This document shows positions 49,051-58,201 of a stretch of DNA of 64,000 nucleotides, piece after piece. The stretch covers positions 21,839,896 to 21,903,895 of the forward strand of contig NC_067206.1 of NCBI RefSeq assembly GCF_026262505.1. The letters are read 5' to 3'. How positions within the stretch are numbered: the stretch's first letter is position 1; the number at the start of each line of letters is the position of its first letter. The position numbers and the translations under genes were made by a program. The notes beneath the pieces were generated by a model. That model was given only the letters and a program-made list of their open reading frames with translations. It made no database searches and was not told the origin of the DNA. The DNA comes from Trichomonas vaginalis G3 (taxonomy: Eukaryota > Parabasalia > Trichomonadida > Trichomonadidae).

Positions 49051-52000
49051 TTACACAGATTCGTATTCATATTCGTAAGTATACTCGGATGAGTCAGAGT
49101 CGGAATCAGATGAAATCTGAGGTTTAGGAAGAGATTTATCATTCTTTGCTGCTTTTGTTGACTTCCCAACTTTTGCTACTTCTTCTTTAGCCTCATCAAA
49201 CAAAGATCTAACTTTTACAGGCTGTTTTTCTTCTTTATTTTCAGTCTGTTTCTGAGCTTTTTGTTGTTTATCATCATGTTTTTTAGGTTTTTCTTCTGAT
49301 TTTGTTGTTTTTTCTTCTTGTTTCTTTGGTTTTTCTTCTTCAACTTGTTCTTGCTCGTTTTCATCTTCGTCGTAAACGTATTTGTAGTCTGAGACGTATT
49401 CGATGATCTGAACATCTTCGTCATATTCTTGGTCATCGACTTTTGTTGGTTCTGCTTCTTCCAATGTCAATATTTCTATTTCTCGTCTTCTACGTTCTTC
49501 CTCTTCTTGTCTTCTCTTTTCTGCTTCTTCGGCTAATCTCCTTTCTTCTTCACGCATTCGTTCTTCTTCTTCCTGTTTCTTTCGAAGTCTTTCGCGTTGA
49601 CGTTCTGCTTCAGCTTCTGCTTCCTTTTGCGCGCGCAGTTTTTCTAGTTCTGCTTGAAGTTTGTCTGCTTCTTCCTTCTTTCTTTGGGCTTCTTTTTCTG
49701 CTTCTTCGACTTCTTTTCGCTTTCTTTCTGCTTCGGCTTCTGCCTCTGCTTTCTTACGACGTCTTTCTTCCTTTGCGGCTTCTTTCTTTCTACGAGCTTC
49801 TTCCTCGGCTTCTTCCATCTTCTTTCTTGCCTCTTCTTCTGCTTCTTTTCGCTTCTTTTCGGCTTCTTCTTCCGCCTCTTTCTTCTTTCGTTCTGCTTCT
49901 TCTTCGGCTTCTTTTCTCTTCTTTTCGGCTTCGATTTCAGCTTCTCTTCGTTTCTTTTCAGCCTCTTCTTCTGCTTGTTTTTGTTTTAATTCTGCAAGTT
50001 TCTCGGCTTCTTCTTTGAGCTTCTTCGCTTCTTCTTCTGCCTCTTTTCTCTTTCTTTGTGTTTCTTTCTCTGCTTCTTCTGCTTCTTTCTTCTTTCGTTC
50101 TAACTCTGCATCCATTTCTTCTTTACGTTTTCTGGCTTCTTCTGCTTCTCTGTTCTTCTTTTCTGCTTCTTCTTTAGCTTGTTTAAGAAGATTTTCTGCT
50201 TCTTCGATCATCTTTTTACGTCTTTCTTCCGCTTCTTTCTCACCTTTTTCACGTCTTATCTCTGCTTCAAGTTCTTCTTGTTCTCTTTGTCTTCTTCTTT
50301 CTTCAGCTTCTTTCTCTTCTTGTTCTAGTTTCTTACGTCTTTCTTCAGCTTCTTTTTCTTCTTGTGCGATTCTTGCTCTTCTTTCAGCATCTTCTTTCTC
50401 TTCCTTTTCTTTCTTCCTTCTCCTTCTTTCTTTGTCTTCTGCCTTTTCTTGTTCACGTTTCTTTCGTTTTTCTTCTGCTTCCTTTTCTTCCAATTCTCTT
50501 CTTCTTCTTCGTTCTGCATCTTCTTTTTCTTCTTGTTCTCTTCTTCGTCTTCTCGCCTCTTCTTCTTCAGCATCTTCTTGCATTCTTCGTTGTCTTCTTG
50601 CTTCCCATTCTGCATCTTCTTTTGCACGTCTCTTTCTTCGTTCTTCGTCTTCTTCTTTGTCTTCTCGTTCGCGCTTTTTACGTCTTTCTTCTTCAGCTGC
50701 TTCTTCTTCTGCGAATTTCTTTCTAAGATTTTCTAATGCGTTCTTTTCATCTTCGAGTTTTTGTTTGGATCGTTTTTCAAGTTGTGCAGCGAGTTCTTCG
50801 AAGTGTTTTCTTCTTTCTTCTTGTTGTTTCTGTTCTTCTTCTTCTCTTCGCTTCTTATCTTCTTCGAATTGTCTTTGTTCTTCTTCGTATCTTTGACGTC
50901 TTTCTTCTGCTTCTTTTTCTTCTTGTTCTTTGCGTTTACGACGTGCTTCTTCTGCTTTTCTGTCTTCTTCTTCTCGTTTTTTACGACGTTCTTCATCGGA
51001 TTTCTTTTGTTGTTCTTCCAACTCTTTACGTTTTTGTTCAGATAATGCCATGTCTTGTGCAATTTTTCGTTTAAGTTCTTCTGCTGCTTTTTCTTCTTCT
51101 TCACGCATTTTTCTTCTTTGTTCAAGTAATTTATTTTCTTCATCAATCTTCTTTTGTCTTTCCTTTTCATGTTCTTTTTCTTCTTCTTCGCGGCGTTTCT
51201 TCATTTCTAATTCTGCTTGTCTAGCTTCTTCTTCACGTTTCTTTCGTGCTTCTTCTGCAATTCGCTCGAGTTCTTCAAGTTTTTGTTGTTTTCTTTCTTC
51301 CATCGCTTTATCTTCTTCTTCACGTTTCTTTCTTGCTTCTTCCGCCATTCTTTCTTCGCCTTCTCGAAGTTTTCTTGCTTCTTCAACAAGTTTTTCAAGA
51401 GCTTCACGTTTTTTCCTTGAATCTTCGATCATTTTGTCTTCTTCTTCCTGACGTTTCTTTCTTGCTTGTTCAGCTTTCATTTCTTCTTCTTGTAACTTCT
51501 TCTTTCTTTCTTGGTCTTCCTTTTGATGCTGATCACGAAGTCTTTCAAGTTCTCTTTCTGCTTCATCGAGTTTTTCCATTGCTTCTTTTTGTTTTCTCTT
51601 GCGTTCTTTTTCTTCTTCTTCGAGTTCTTTCTTTCTTTTTTCATCTTCTTTTCTTCTTTTCTCTTCTTCTTCAGCTATCTTTCGCATTCTTTCTTCGTCT
51701 TCTTTTTTGGCTTTTTCTTTTCTTTGTTTTTCTTCTTCATCCAGACGTTTTCTGTGTTTTTCGAGTTCGTCCTCGAGTTTCTTCTTTCTTTCTGTTTCTT
51801 CTTCATCAGCTTTTTGTTTACGAAGTCTTTCATCTTCTTCATGTTGTTTCTTCTTTTGGTCCAATTCTTCTTGGAGTTTCTTTCGAGCTTCTGCACTTTG
51901 TTCTTCCATTTTTCTTCTGATTTCTGCTTCTTCGTCTGAAAGTTTCTTTCTTCTTTCTTCTTCTTCATCGGCCAATTGTTTCATTCTTTCTGCTTTTTCT

Positions 52001-54123
52001 TTTTCAAGTTTGTCACGAAGTTCTTTTTCTTCATCTGCCAATTTCTTTCTTCTTTCTTCTTCCTCTTTCTCTTCTTTTTCTCTTCTTTCTTTTGCTTCTT
52101 GTTCCAATTGACGTTTTTGTCTTTCCAAATCAGCCATTGTCTTTCTTCTTTCGAGTTTAGCTTCTTCTGCCTTCTTCTTTGCTTCTTCACGTCTTTCTTG
52201 GTCTTCTTTTTCAAGTTCTTGTCTCTTTTTCTCGAGTTCATCAGCAATTCTTTTTCTTTCTTCTTCATCTCTCTTTGCTTTTTCTTTTCTTTCTTTGTCT
52301 TCTTTTTCGAGTTGTTTCTTCTTTTCTTCCAACTCTGCTTCATTTGCGAGTCTTTGCTGTTCGATTGCGTTCTTTCTTTGTTTGTCTTCTTCTTTGAGTT
52401 CTTTTCTACGACGTTCTATTTCTTCAGCAAGTCTTTTTTGTTCTTCTTCTTGTTGTTTTCTTCTTTTTGCGTCTTCTTCTTCAAGAGCTCTTTGTTTTGC
52501 GAGGAGTTCTTCTTCTTTTCTTCTTCTTTCATCTTCTTCTTGTTGTCTTCTTCTTTCTTCTTCTCTTTGTTTTCTGAGCTCTTCATCTCTTCTCTTCTTT
52601 TCTTCTAATTCTTTTTGTTTCCTTTCTTCTTCCGCTTTCTTTGCTTCTTCTGCCAATCTCTGCTTTTCTTGTTCAATTCGTTTGAGCTCTTCTTGTTTCT
52701 TCTTCTTTTCTTCTTCCATCTTCTTAAGCTCTTCTTCTTTCTTGCGTTTCTCCTCTGCTTCTTTTTGACGCTTTTCTTCCTCTTCTTTTCTGCGTTTTTC
52801 TTCAGCTTCTTTCTTCTGTTTTTCCTCTTCTTCTTTCTTTCGTTTTTCTTCTTCTTGTTTGCGTTTTATTTCTTCTTCTTGTTTGCGTTTTTCTTCTTCT
52901 TGGCGACGTTTTTCTTCCTCTTCTTGTCTGCGCTTTTCTTCAGCTTCTTTCTTCTGTTTTTCCTCTTCTTCTTTCTTTCGTTTTTCTTCTTCTTGTTTAC
53001 GTTTTATTTCTTCTTCTTGTTTGCGTTTTTCTTCTTCTTGGCGACGTTTTTCTTCCTCTTCTTGTCTGCGCTTTTCTTCTTCACGTCGTTTTCTTTCTTC
53101 GCGACGTTTTTGTCTTTCTTCGGCTTGTCTTTTTTCTTCTTCAATTCTCTTTCTTTCTTCTTCCTCTTTCTTGCGTTTTTCCTCTTCTTCTTTTTGACGT
53201 CTTGCTTCTTCTTCCTTTCTACGCTTCTCTTCTTCTTGTCTGCACTTTTCTTCTTCTGCTTTCTTTTGACGCTTAATTTCTTCAAGCATCTTTCTTTCTT
53301 CTTCTTCCTTTCTGCGCTTTTCTTCTTCCATTGCGCGCTTCTTGGCTAATCGCTCGCGTTCGAGACGGGCAAGGCGTTCTTCTGGTGTTTCATTTCCATA
53401 CCATTGCTGATTGTTGTCCCAATCATCTTTGGCTGTTGAAACAAGCTTTTGTAATTCTCGGCATTGCTCTTTTGGAATATTATTACCATCAAGAATAAGC
53501 TGTTCTAATCTCCTTGTATCTTTGCGAGATTTAGGTTCTTGTAAGATGAATTGACGGAAAGATTCAACGTGATTTGGATCTAAGTCGCAATCCTTCATCT
53601 CAATGGATTTGAATTGATAAGGTGAAATCTTTTGAAGATTATCTCTGATTGCAATTGGTTCTAGAGGAACATGGTCGATTCTCAAGACATCAACAGTGTT
53701 ATTACAGACGTGTAATGCATCGAATAGCTCGTCAATTGCTTGTCTTGGAATTTTCATATTTGAAATTTGAAGAATTTTCAATGTCTTTGATTTGGGAAGT
53801 ACAATTCCTAAGATTTTGAACAAATAATTTAAATAATTCGGTTTTAACGTATGCATTGATTTTGAAATAATTTCTTGGTTATGTCTATTCTTGTTCAGGC
53901 TTCTTTCCTCTTTCATGAGAAGATCGCATGAAAATCTAACGCCTTCAACTTTCTTGTATATTAAATTGGGTAATGGATGGAAAAATCTTTCATAATCTTC
54001 CGCTTTCATTTCAGAAAAGTCGAAAGAACAGAAAATTTTGTCGCCATGACCAACTTCATACATTTCCTCAATTGTAAATTGCTCAGTCATTGTTTCATCG
54101 GGTTGTACTGAGCCCTCTTCCAT
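49051..54123 (-). CDS. Giant LRR plus charged single-helix/coiled-coil protein
   Basis: From the ATG at 54123 (MEEGSVQPDETMTEQFTIEE) the protein is 1,690 residues. Residues 1-240 look globular, with LRR-like repeats (TLKILQISNMKIPRQ, LEQLILDGNNIPKEQ) as in the RNI-like class. Residues about 255-1540 are almost pure Glu, Lys, Arg, Gln and Ala, as KRRQEEEEKR-type runs that could form a very long single alpha-helix or coiled coil. The tail is acidic and ends with a Ser/Asp/Glu/Tyr run. An upstream frame with another Met (residue 9, MKFLTLTILFL) could add a hydrophobic end. Likely cytoskeletal; trichomonads have many such proteins. A 138-bp tandem duplication lies inside. Confidence 0.85.
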   Translation of the reverse strand: MEEGSVQPDETMTEQFTIEEMYEVGHGDKIFCSFDFSEMKAEDYERFFHPLPNLIYKKVEGVRFSCDLLMKEERSLNKNRHNQEIISKSMHTLKPNYLNYLFKILGIVLPKSKTLKILQISNMKIPRQAIDELFDALHVCNNTVDVLRIDHVPLEPIAIRDNLQKISPYQFKSIEMKDCDLDPNHVESFRQFILQEPKSRKDTRRLEQLILDGNNIPKEQCRELQKLVSTAKDDWDNNQQWYGNETPEERLARLERERLAKKRAMEEEKRRKEEEERKMLEEIKRQKKAEEEKCRQEEEKRRKEEEARRQKEEEEKRKKEEEERKRIEEEKRQAEERQKRREERKRREEEKRRQEEEEKRRQEEEKRKQEEEIKRKQEEEKRKKEEEEKQKKEAEEKRRQEEEEKRRQEEEKRKQEEEIKRKQEEEKRKKEEEEKQKKEAEEKRRKEEEEKRQKEAEEKRKKEEELKKMEEEKKKKQEELKRIEQEKQRLAEEAKKAEEERKQKELEEKKRRDEELRKQREEERRRQQEEDERRRKEEELLAKQRALEEEDAKRRKQQEEEQKRLAEEIERRRKELKEEDKQRKNAIEQQRLANEAELEEKKKQLEKEDKERKEKAKRDEEERKRIADELEKKRQELEKEDQERREEAKKKAEEAKLERRKTMADLERQKRQLEQEAKERREKEEKEEEERRKKLADEEKELRDKLEKEKAERMKQLADEEEERRKKLSDEEAEIRRKMEEQSAEARKKLQEELDQKKKQHEEDERLRKQKADEEETERKKKLEDELEKHRKRLDEEEKQRKEKAKKEDEERMRKIAEEEEKRRKEDEKRKKELEEEEKERKRKQKEAMEKLDEAERELERLRDQHQKEDQERKKKLQEEEMKAEQARKKRQEEEDKMIEDSRKKREALEKLVEEARKLREGEERMAEEARKKREEEDKAMEERKQQKLEELERIAEEARKKREEEARQAELEMKKRREEEEKEHEKERQKKIDEENKLLEQRRKMREEEEKAAEELKRKIAQDMALSEQKRKELEEQQKKSDEERRKKREEEDRKAEEARRKRKEQEEKEAEERRQRYEEEQRQFEEDKKRREEEEQKQQEERRKHFEELAAQLEKRSKQKLEDEKNALENLRKKFAEEEAAEEERRKKREREDKEEDEERRKRRAKEDAEWEARRQRRMQEDAEEEEARRRRREQEEKEDAERRRRRELEEKEAEEKRKKREQEKAEDKERRRRKKEKEEKEDAERRARIAQEEKEAEERRKKLEQEEKEAEERRRQREQEELEAEIRREKGEKEAEERRKKMIEEAENLLKQAKEEAEKKNREAEEARKRKEEMDAELERKKKEAEEAEKETQRKRKEAEEEAKKLKEEAEKLAELKQKQAEEEAEKKRREAEIEAEKKRKEAEEEAERKKKEAEEEAEKKRKEAEEEARKKMEEAEEEARRKKEAAKEERRRKKAEAEAEAERKRKEVEEAEKEAQRKKEEADKLQAELEKLRAQKEAEAEAERQRERLRKKQEEEERMREEERRLAEEAEKRRQEEEERRRREIEILTLEEAEPTKVDDQEYDEDVQIIEYVSDYKYVYDEDENEQEQVEEEKPKKQEEKTTKSEEKPKKHDDKQQKAQKQTENKEEKQPVKVRSLFDEAKEEVAKVGKSTKAAKNDKSLPKPQISSDSDSDSSEYTYEYEYESV
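52801..53076 (-). repeat. 138-bp tandem duplication in the charged-helix gene
   Basis: Positions 52801-52938 and 52939-53076 differ at one base only, adding 46 in-frame codons. The near-identity argues for a recent duplication. Confidence 0.85.
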
Positions 54124-55867
54124 CTTTTTCTGTTGTAAAAATAATATTGTGAGCGTTAAAAATTTCATTGTTAACGAATTAAATATTTGCATGTTCTTAA
54201 GCGATTTTAAGAAGAATTTTTCAAAAACGGTTTATCGAGTAAGAAATTTTTATATGATAGTTTCCACTGTTCATTTTAATTTTATGAAGATGTTGAAATT
54301 GTTTTTATGAAAATAAAAAAGTGATTTGACAATGGGTTTTGTAAACTATTTAAATTTAAACGGAAATAGTTACCAATCAACAATTCAACAATCTGACTAT
54401 AGTCAGAAGTTTTCTTCTTCATACTTTCGGTATGGTTGGACTTTAGTTTTACATGAAGCAGAAGAAATGTTCAGACATTCACCCTTTGTTTAAAAATTTT
54501 CATATTTCTTTTTAATTTTTAGTTTCTGTTTCTGAATTGCTTAGCTAATCAATTGTTATTGATAGTTCGAATTTCTATTCTTCAAAAACGAAATATGCTA
54601 TTATCATAGCTTTATGGTATATGCGCATTTTAAGAGATAATATATATTTTTGAGGATTTTCTACCCCCGTCTAACAATTTTGACACGTAAATTTTGTCAA
54701 AAAACGATGAAATTTGATCTCGATCTATTTTCCATGAAATTATGTTTAGTCATGAATAACCAAAACTATTAAGTAAGAGTTTCGTTTTGCTAAAATTGTC
54801 ACTTTTATAGCATATTTGTTTTTGGATGTTTTGCGAAACCAAAAAAAACTATGATATACAATGTGTGTGTAAAGAAAATACTTTATTTACTAGTTAAAAA
54901 ATCATTTGGTATTGATCAAGTTATTTTTTCTGGATAAGATATTATATGGATAATTGGATAGAAAATACAATTATATAATCTTGTACCTGGTTTAATTAAG
55001 CTAATTGTCATCAGAAACTTGTAATTTTTATGAATTTCAGATTTTCTTTTCATTACTGCTTTTCTTAATAGGTCAAGTTCTTATTTACGTTATAAAGTAT
55101 GATATTTACAAATATTAAGTTATCATGTTTTTTGAGAAATTATGAGAAACAAACAAAAATGAAAAAGATAGGAATAGCAATGAATAGTGATGTGGGTATA
55201 GAAAATGTAAGAGATATGAATGCAAAGCAATCAGTATTTAGGATATTGACCATAGATTTCGAAAAAAAAATGCTGCATATTGAGCGAAAACTATGATTAT
55301 ATTATAAGGCTGTCATTTAAAGCATAATGAAACTATTCCCTTTTCATTTTAATCGAATAAGATAGTAAAGATTTTTGAATTAGCTAGAAACTGATGAGAT
55401 GTTTTCACAAATCAGATTTTTAATCTCTATAATGCATAATTCACTCAATATCTCAATTTTGATATTGCGAGATATTTTTGCTATCGGTTTCGCAATTTTG
55501 ACACAATAGCAAGAGGGTTCTATAAGCATTATTATCAACGTAGAATCTGAATATCATATCAGAAAATGTCGCAAATCTGACATTTACCCGACCAAATAGC
55601 AAAAATAATTGAATACTTTTCGCAAAAACTTTAAAAATCGATAAAAATATGAAATATAGATATTAAAGGGACTTTTTATATAATATTCATAAAGATTTTC
55701 CAAAAATATGATACCGCAAAATTAAAAAAGTGACGTCTTGAGTGGAGTCAAAGGTCGAAATTGCTAGCTAAATGTTTTTTTAGTGAAATTGCGTATTGTA
55801 CGTTTTTTTCGCAAAACGAAACCCTTATATTAAGGTTTGTTTTTGAAAGCTAAACAAATTTTACAAG
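54124..55867. other. 1.7-kb AT-rich intergenic region
   Basis: No supported gene. Several TTTTGACA/GTCA-rich stretches recur (for example CAATTTTGACAC at 54677 and 55495), but no clean repeat boundaries were found. A short open frame at 55099-55296 has no features. Confidence 0.5.
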
Positions 55868-57184
55868 ATGAAATATGCATGGTCAACTGAAATTGATCTT
55901 GCATTCGGATTCATCATTCTCAATTATGGTTTCCTCATTTGTGAGATTCTATTGATTCTTTATATCAAAAACTTTTTTCATAATTTACCAGATTTCAATA
56001 ATTCAATAATTCTCGATAACAATCAACTCATTGCAAACTTATTCAGCGAAAATACTTGCAAAATTCCATCAGCTTTGATAGAAAGGCAAATAAATTATGA
56101 TGAAAAAATTACAGTCGATACAAAAGGATTAATTATAGATGGAACAGTCAGACCGAAGTTTTCATGGAATTACTGTGCTACGTGCCATCATACAAGAACA
56201 AAAAACGTAATTAAATTTGCATCAAGACTTAAAACTACATTCTTACACCTCAAGGGCGTGTACTTGGCAGGCTCGTGTCATATATCAGATGGGCGCCGAG
56301 TATTTTCAAGAGATCCTCGAGATATTTTACCGTATAAAATATTTATTCCTGGAGAAACAAGATCTTTCGCTGGAAATTACGATCACGCAATATGCGTTGG
56401 ACATAGATGGAGTTCCTACTATGGACACTTCATTACTGACTATCTTTGTCCCTTGATGTGTGTTCCAAGAGAATATTGGGCAAAATCTAAAGTAATAGTT
56501 GGACTAGAGCCAGAGACTAAAAGTCTAAATCATGTTTTTGATCTATTGACAATGATTGGGATCAAAAATGAGAGTATTCATATTCTTGGTCGAACAGAAT
56601 GGGTATTTTGCAATAATTTATATACTGTAGTAGATCCTCCGTCATATTTTTCTCATCCAGCAACATGTTACGTTAATTTATCGAAATTATTAAATAAAAA
56701 TTTGAAACTACAAGATGTCGAGGCAAAACAATATGTGATATGTAACAGACGACCACCTGCTAATAGAAAGATTGCAAATTTTGATGAGTTATGGAATTGA
56801 ACAGTGAAAACTTTCCCTGATATTAATTGGGAAAATATTCCGGATTTTTATCCAAATATTTCATCAGCCGCCAAAGCTTTTTGTGATATTAAGTTCCTTT
56901 ATACGATTACTGGCTCCAATATCGTAAGAGCTTTGTTTATGAAAAAAGGTTCCGTAATTGTTACAATTCAACTGAACTGGAATGAATTTAACTTCCAAGC
57001 AATGGCACTAGCTTTAGATATTAAGTATTTTACTTTCTCAATCCATGGATATAATCATGAATACGCTGATAACGTGATTGTTGATTTGAAACGATCAGTT
57101 AATGCAGTTAAAATAGGATTGTATGCTGCAAAGCACGGGCACTTCCCAAAGGCAAGCCATGAATATCCTTATGTTGTTTATTAA
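55868..57184 (+). pseudogene. Second GT61/DUF563-type glycosyltransferase, one in-frame TGA
   Basis: The frame from ATG 55868 to 57184 (438 codons plus stop) is interrupted only by TGA at 56798-56800. The N-terminus has a hydrophobic anchor (about residues 12-38). ICVGHRWSSYYGHFITDYLC near residue 176 matches the VCVGHQ block of the intact paralogue at 38932-40197; YVICNRRPPANRKI near 292 matches YIIANRRPDQKR; and after the stop, TGSNIVRALFMKKGSVIVTI corresponds to its WGVHGSLMANILYMQP block. The match on both sides of the stop indicates a full-length gene with a single recent nonsense change, or an error. Confidence 0.8.
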
Positions 57185-57458
57185 TAGAGTTTTAAAGTGT
57201 AATTTTTTTTAATTTGAATTTAAATTCGACTATGACTCGATTTGTTTTCTAATCTTGTGTATATTATAAATTTTCTCTTAAAATATGTTTAAACTCTTGA
57301 ATTCAATTTTGAGAACGACTTAAAAAATTAAATAGTTGTAAACTTTGTTTAAGTTTTAGTTTTTCAGGAATCAACTCAAGCATTGAATTAAAGAGTCTTC
57401 GAAGACTCACAAATTGAATTAAATTCGATTTAATCGATTTACGACACTCTCATTTCAT

Positions 57459-57520
57459 CATATTTAGTAACAAAATTTAATGCGGAAATCATATTTAGTA
57501 ACAAAATGTAATGCGGAAAT
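57459..57520. repeat. 31-bp tandem repeat, two units
   Basis: CATATTTAGTAACAAAAT followed by (T/G)TAATGCGGAAAT occurs twice head to tail with one mismatch. Confidence 0.9.
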
Positions 57521-57770
57521 CGAACAAATTCTAGACCCCTAAACGAATGAATTACTGCACACCCGTAATAAACTTAGGCATGCTTGAAGCCTTCTAAATA
57601 ACAAAGATTTACGAAGATGGTATATACCTTCACCATGAAACTTGGGCGATGACTCAGACCTTCATGATGTGATTGAGCACATTTTGTTTTACTAATATTT
57701 CATGATAGGATGTATGTCTAGAGGCAAGATTTTTGTTCATATATGAGAAGTGGAAACATAAAAGTTTCGC

Positions 57771-57990
57771 TTAAGGGTGCACTTACCACTTTCTGACATG
57801 CTCCCATAATATCAATATATTTTTATTGTGATTGCAAAAAATATAAAATTAATATAAGTTACTAAGTAGTGATTTATTTAACTTCTTCCCGAACAAAGTT
57901 AATGACTTTTTACCTTAGAAAAATTGGATAAAAAAACTAGAATGTCAAAAAAATTGAGATAATGTCAGAAAGTGATAAGTGCACCCTTAA
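57771..57990 (-). mobile_element. MITE-like inverted-repeat element, copy B
   Basis: The ends TTAAGGGTGCACTTACCACT and, inverted, TTAAGGGTGCACTTATCACT continue as TTCTGACAT on both sides, a 29-bp inverted repeat with one mismatch. It is about 220 bp with no coding capacity, and the reverse complement of its interior matches copy A at 36911-37117. Better conserved ends than copy A suggest a younger insertion. A TTAA or TA target site is possible. Confidence 0.85.
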
Positions 57991-58201
57991 TATTCTGATA
58001 ATTTCGGAACATACAGAATTAGTGTTAACTTTATAATAGGTTATGTGAAAGGAAATAAATTTTAATAGTTTTGTTAAAAATAATAAATAACTTGTTTAAA
58101 ATAAATAAATAATTATAATTTTGCCAATTTTTTTTTCTAAATTAGAAAAGAAATAAAAAAACAATTAAAAAAAAATCAAATTCTCTAATGTCAATATAAA
58201 T

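Larger units (their letters stand above)
57185..58201. other. 1.0-kb intergenic region
   Basis: Holds a 31-bp tandem pair and MITE-like copy B (listed separately); otherwise AT-rich, no gene. Confidence 0.6.

Noticed and set aside
49661-50896. Long plus-strand open frame of Ser/Ala/Phe repeats (and several others at 49,443-53,349)
   Set aside because: They are antisense shadows of the Glu/Lys/Arg codon run of the charged-helix gene; composition is extreme and no domain is visible.
55099-55296. 65-codon open frame in the intergenic region
   Set aside because: Isolated, AT-driven composition; no support.
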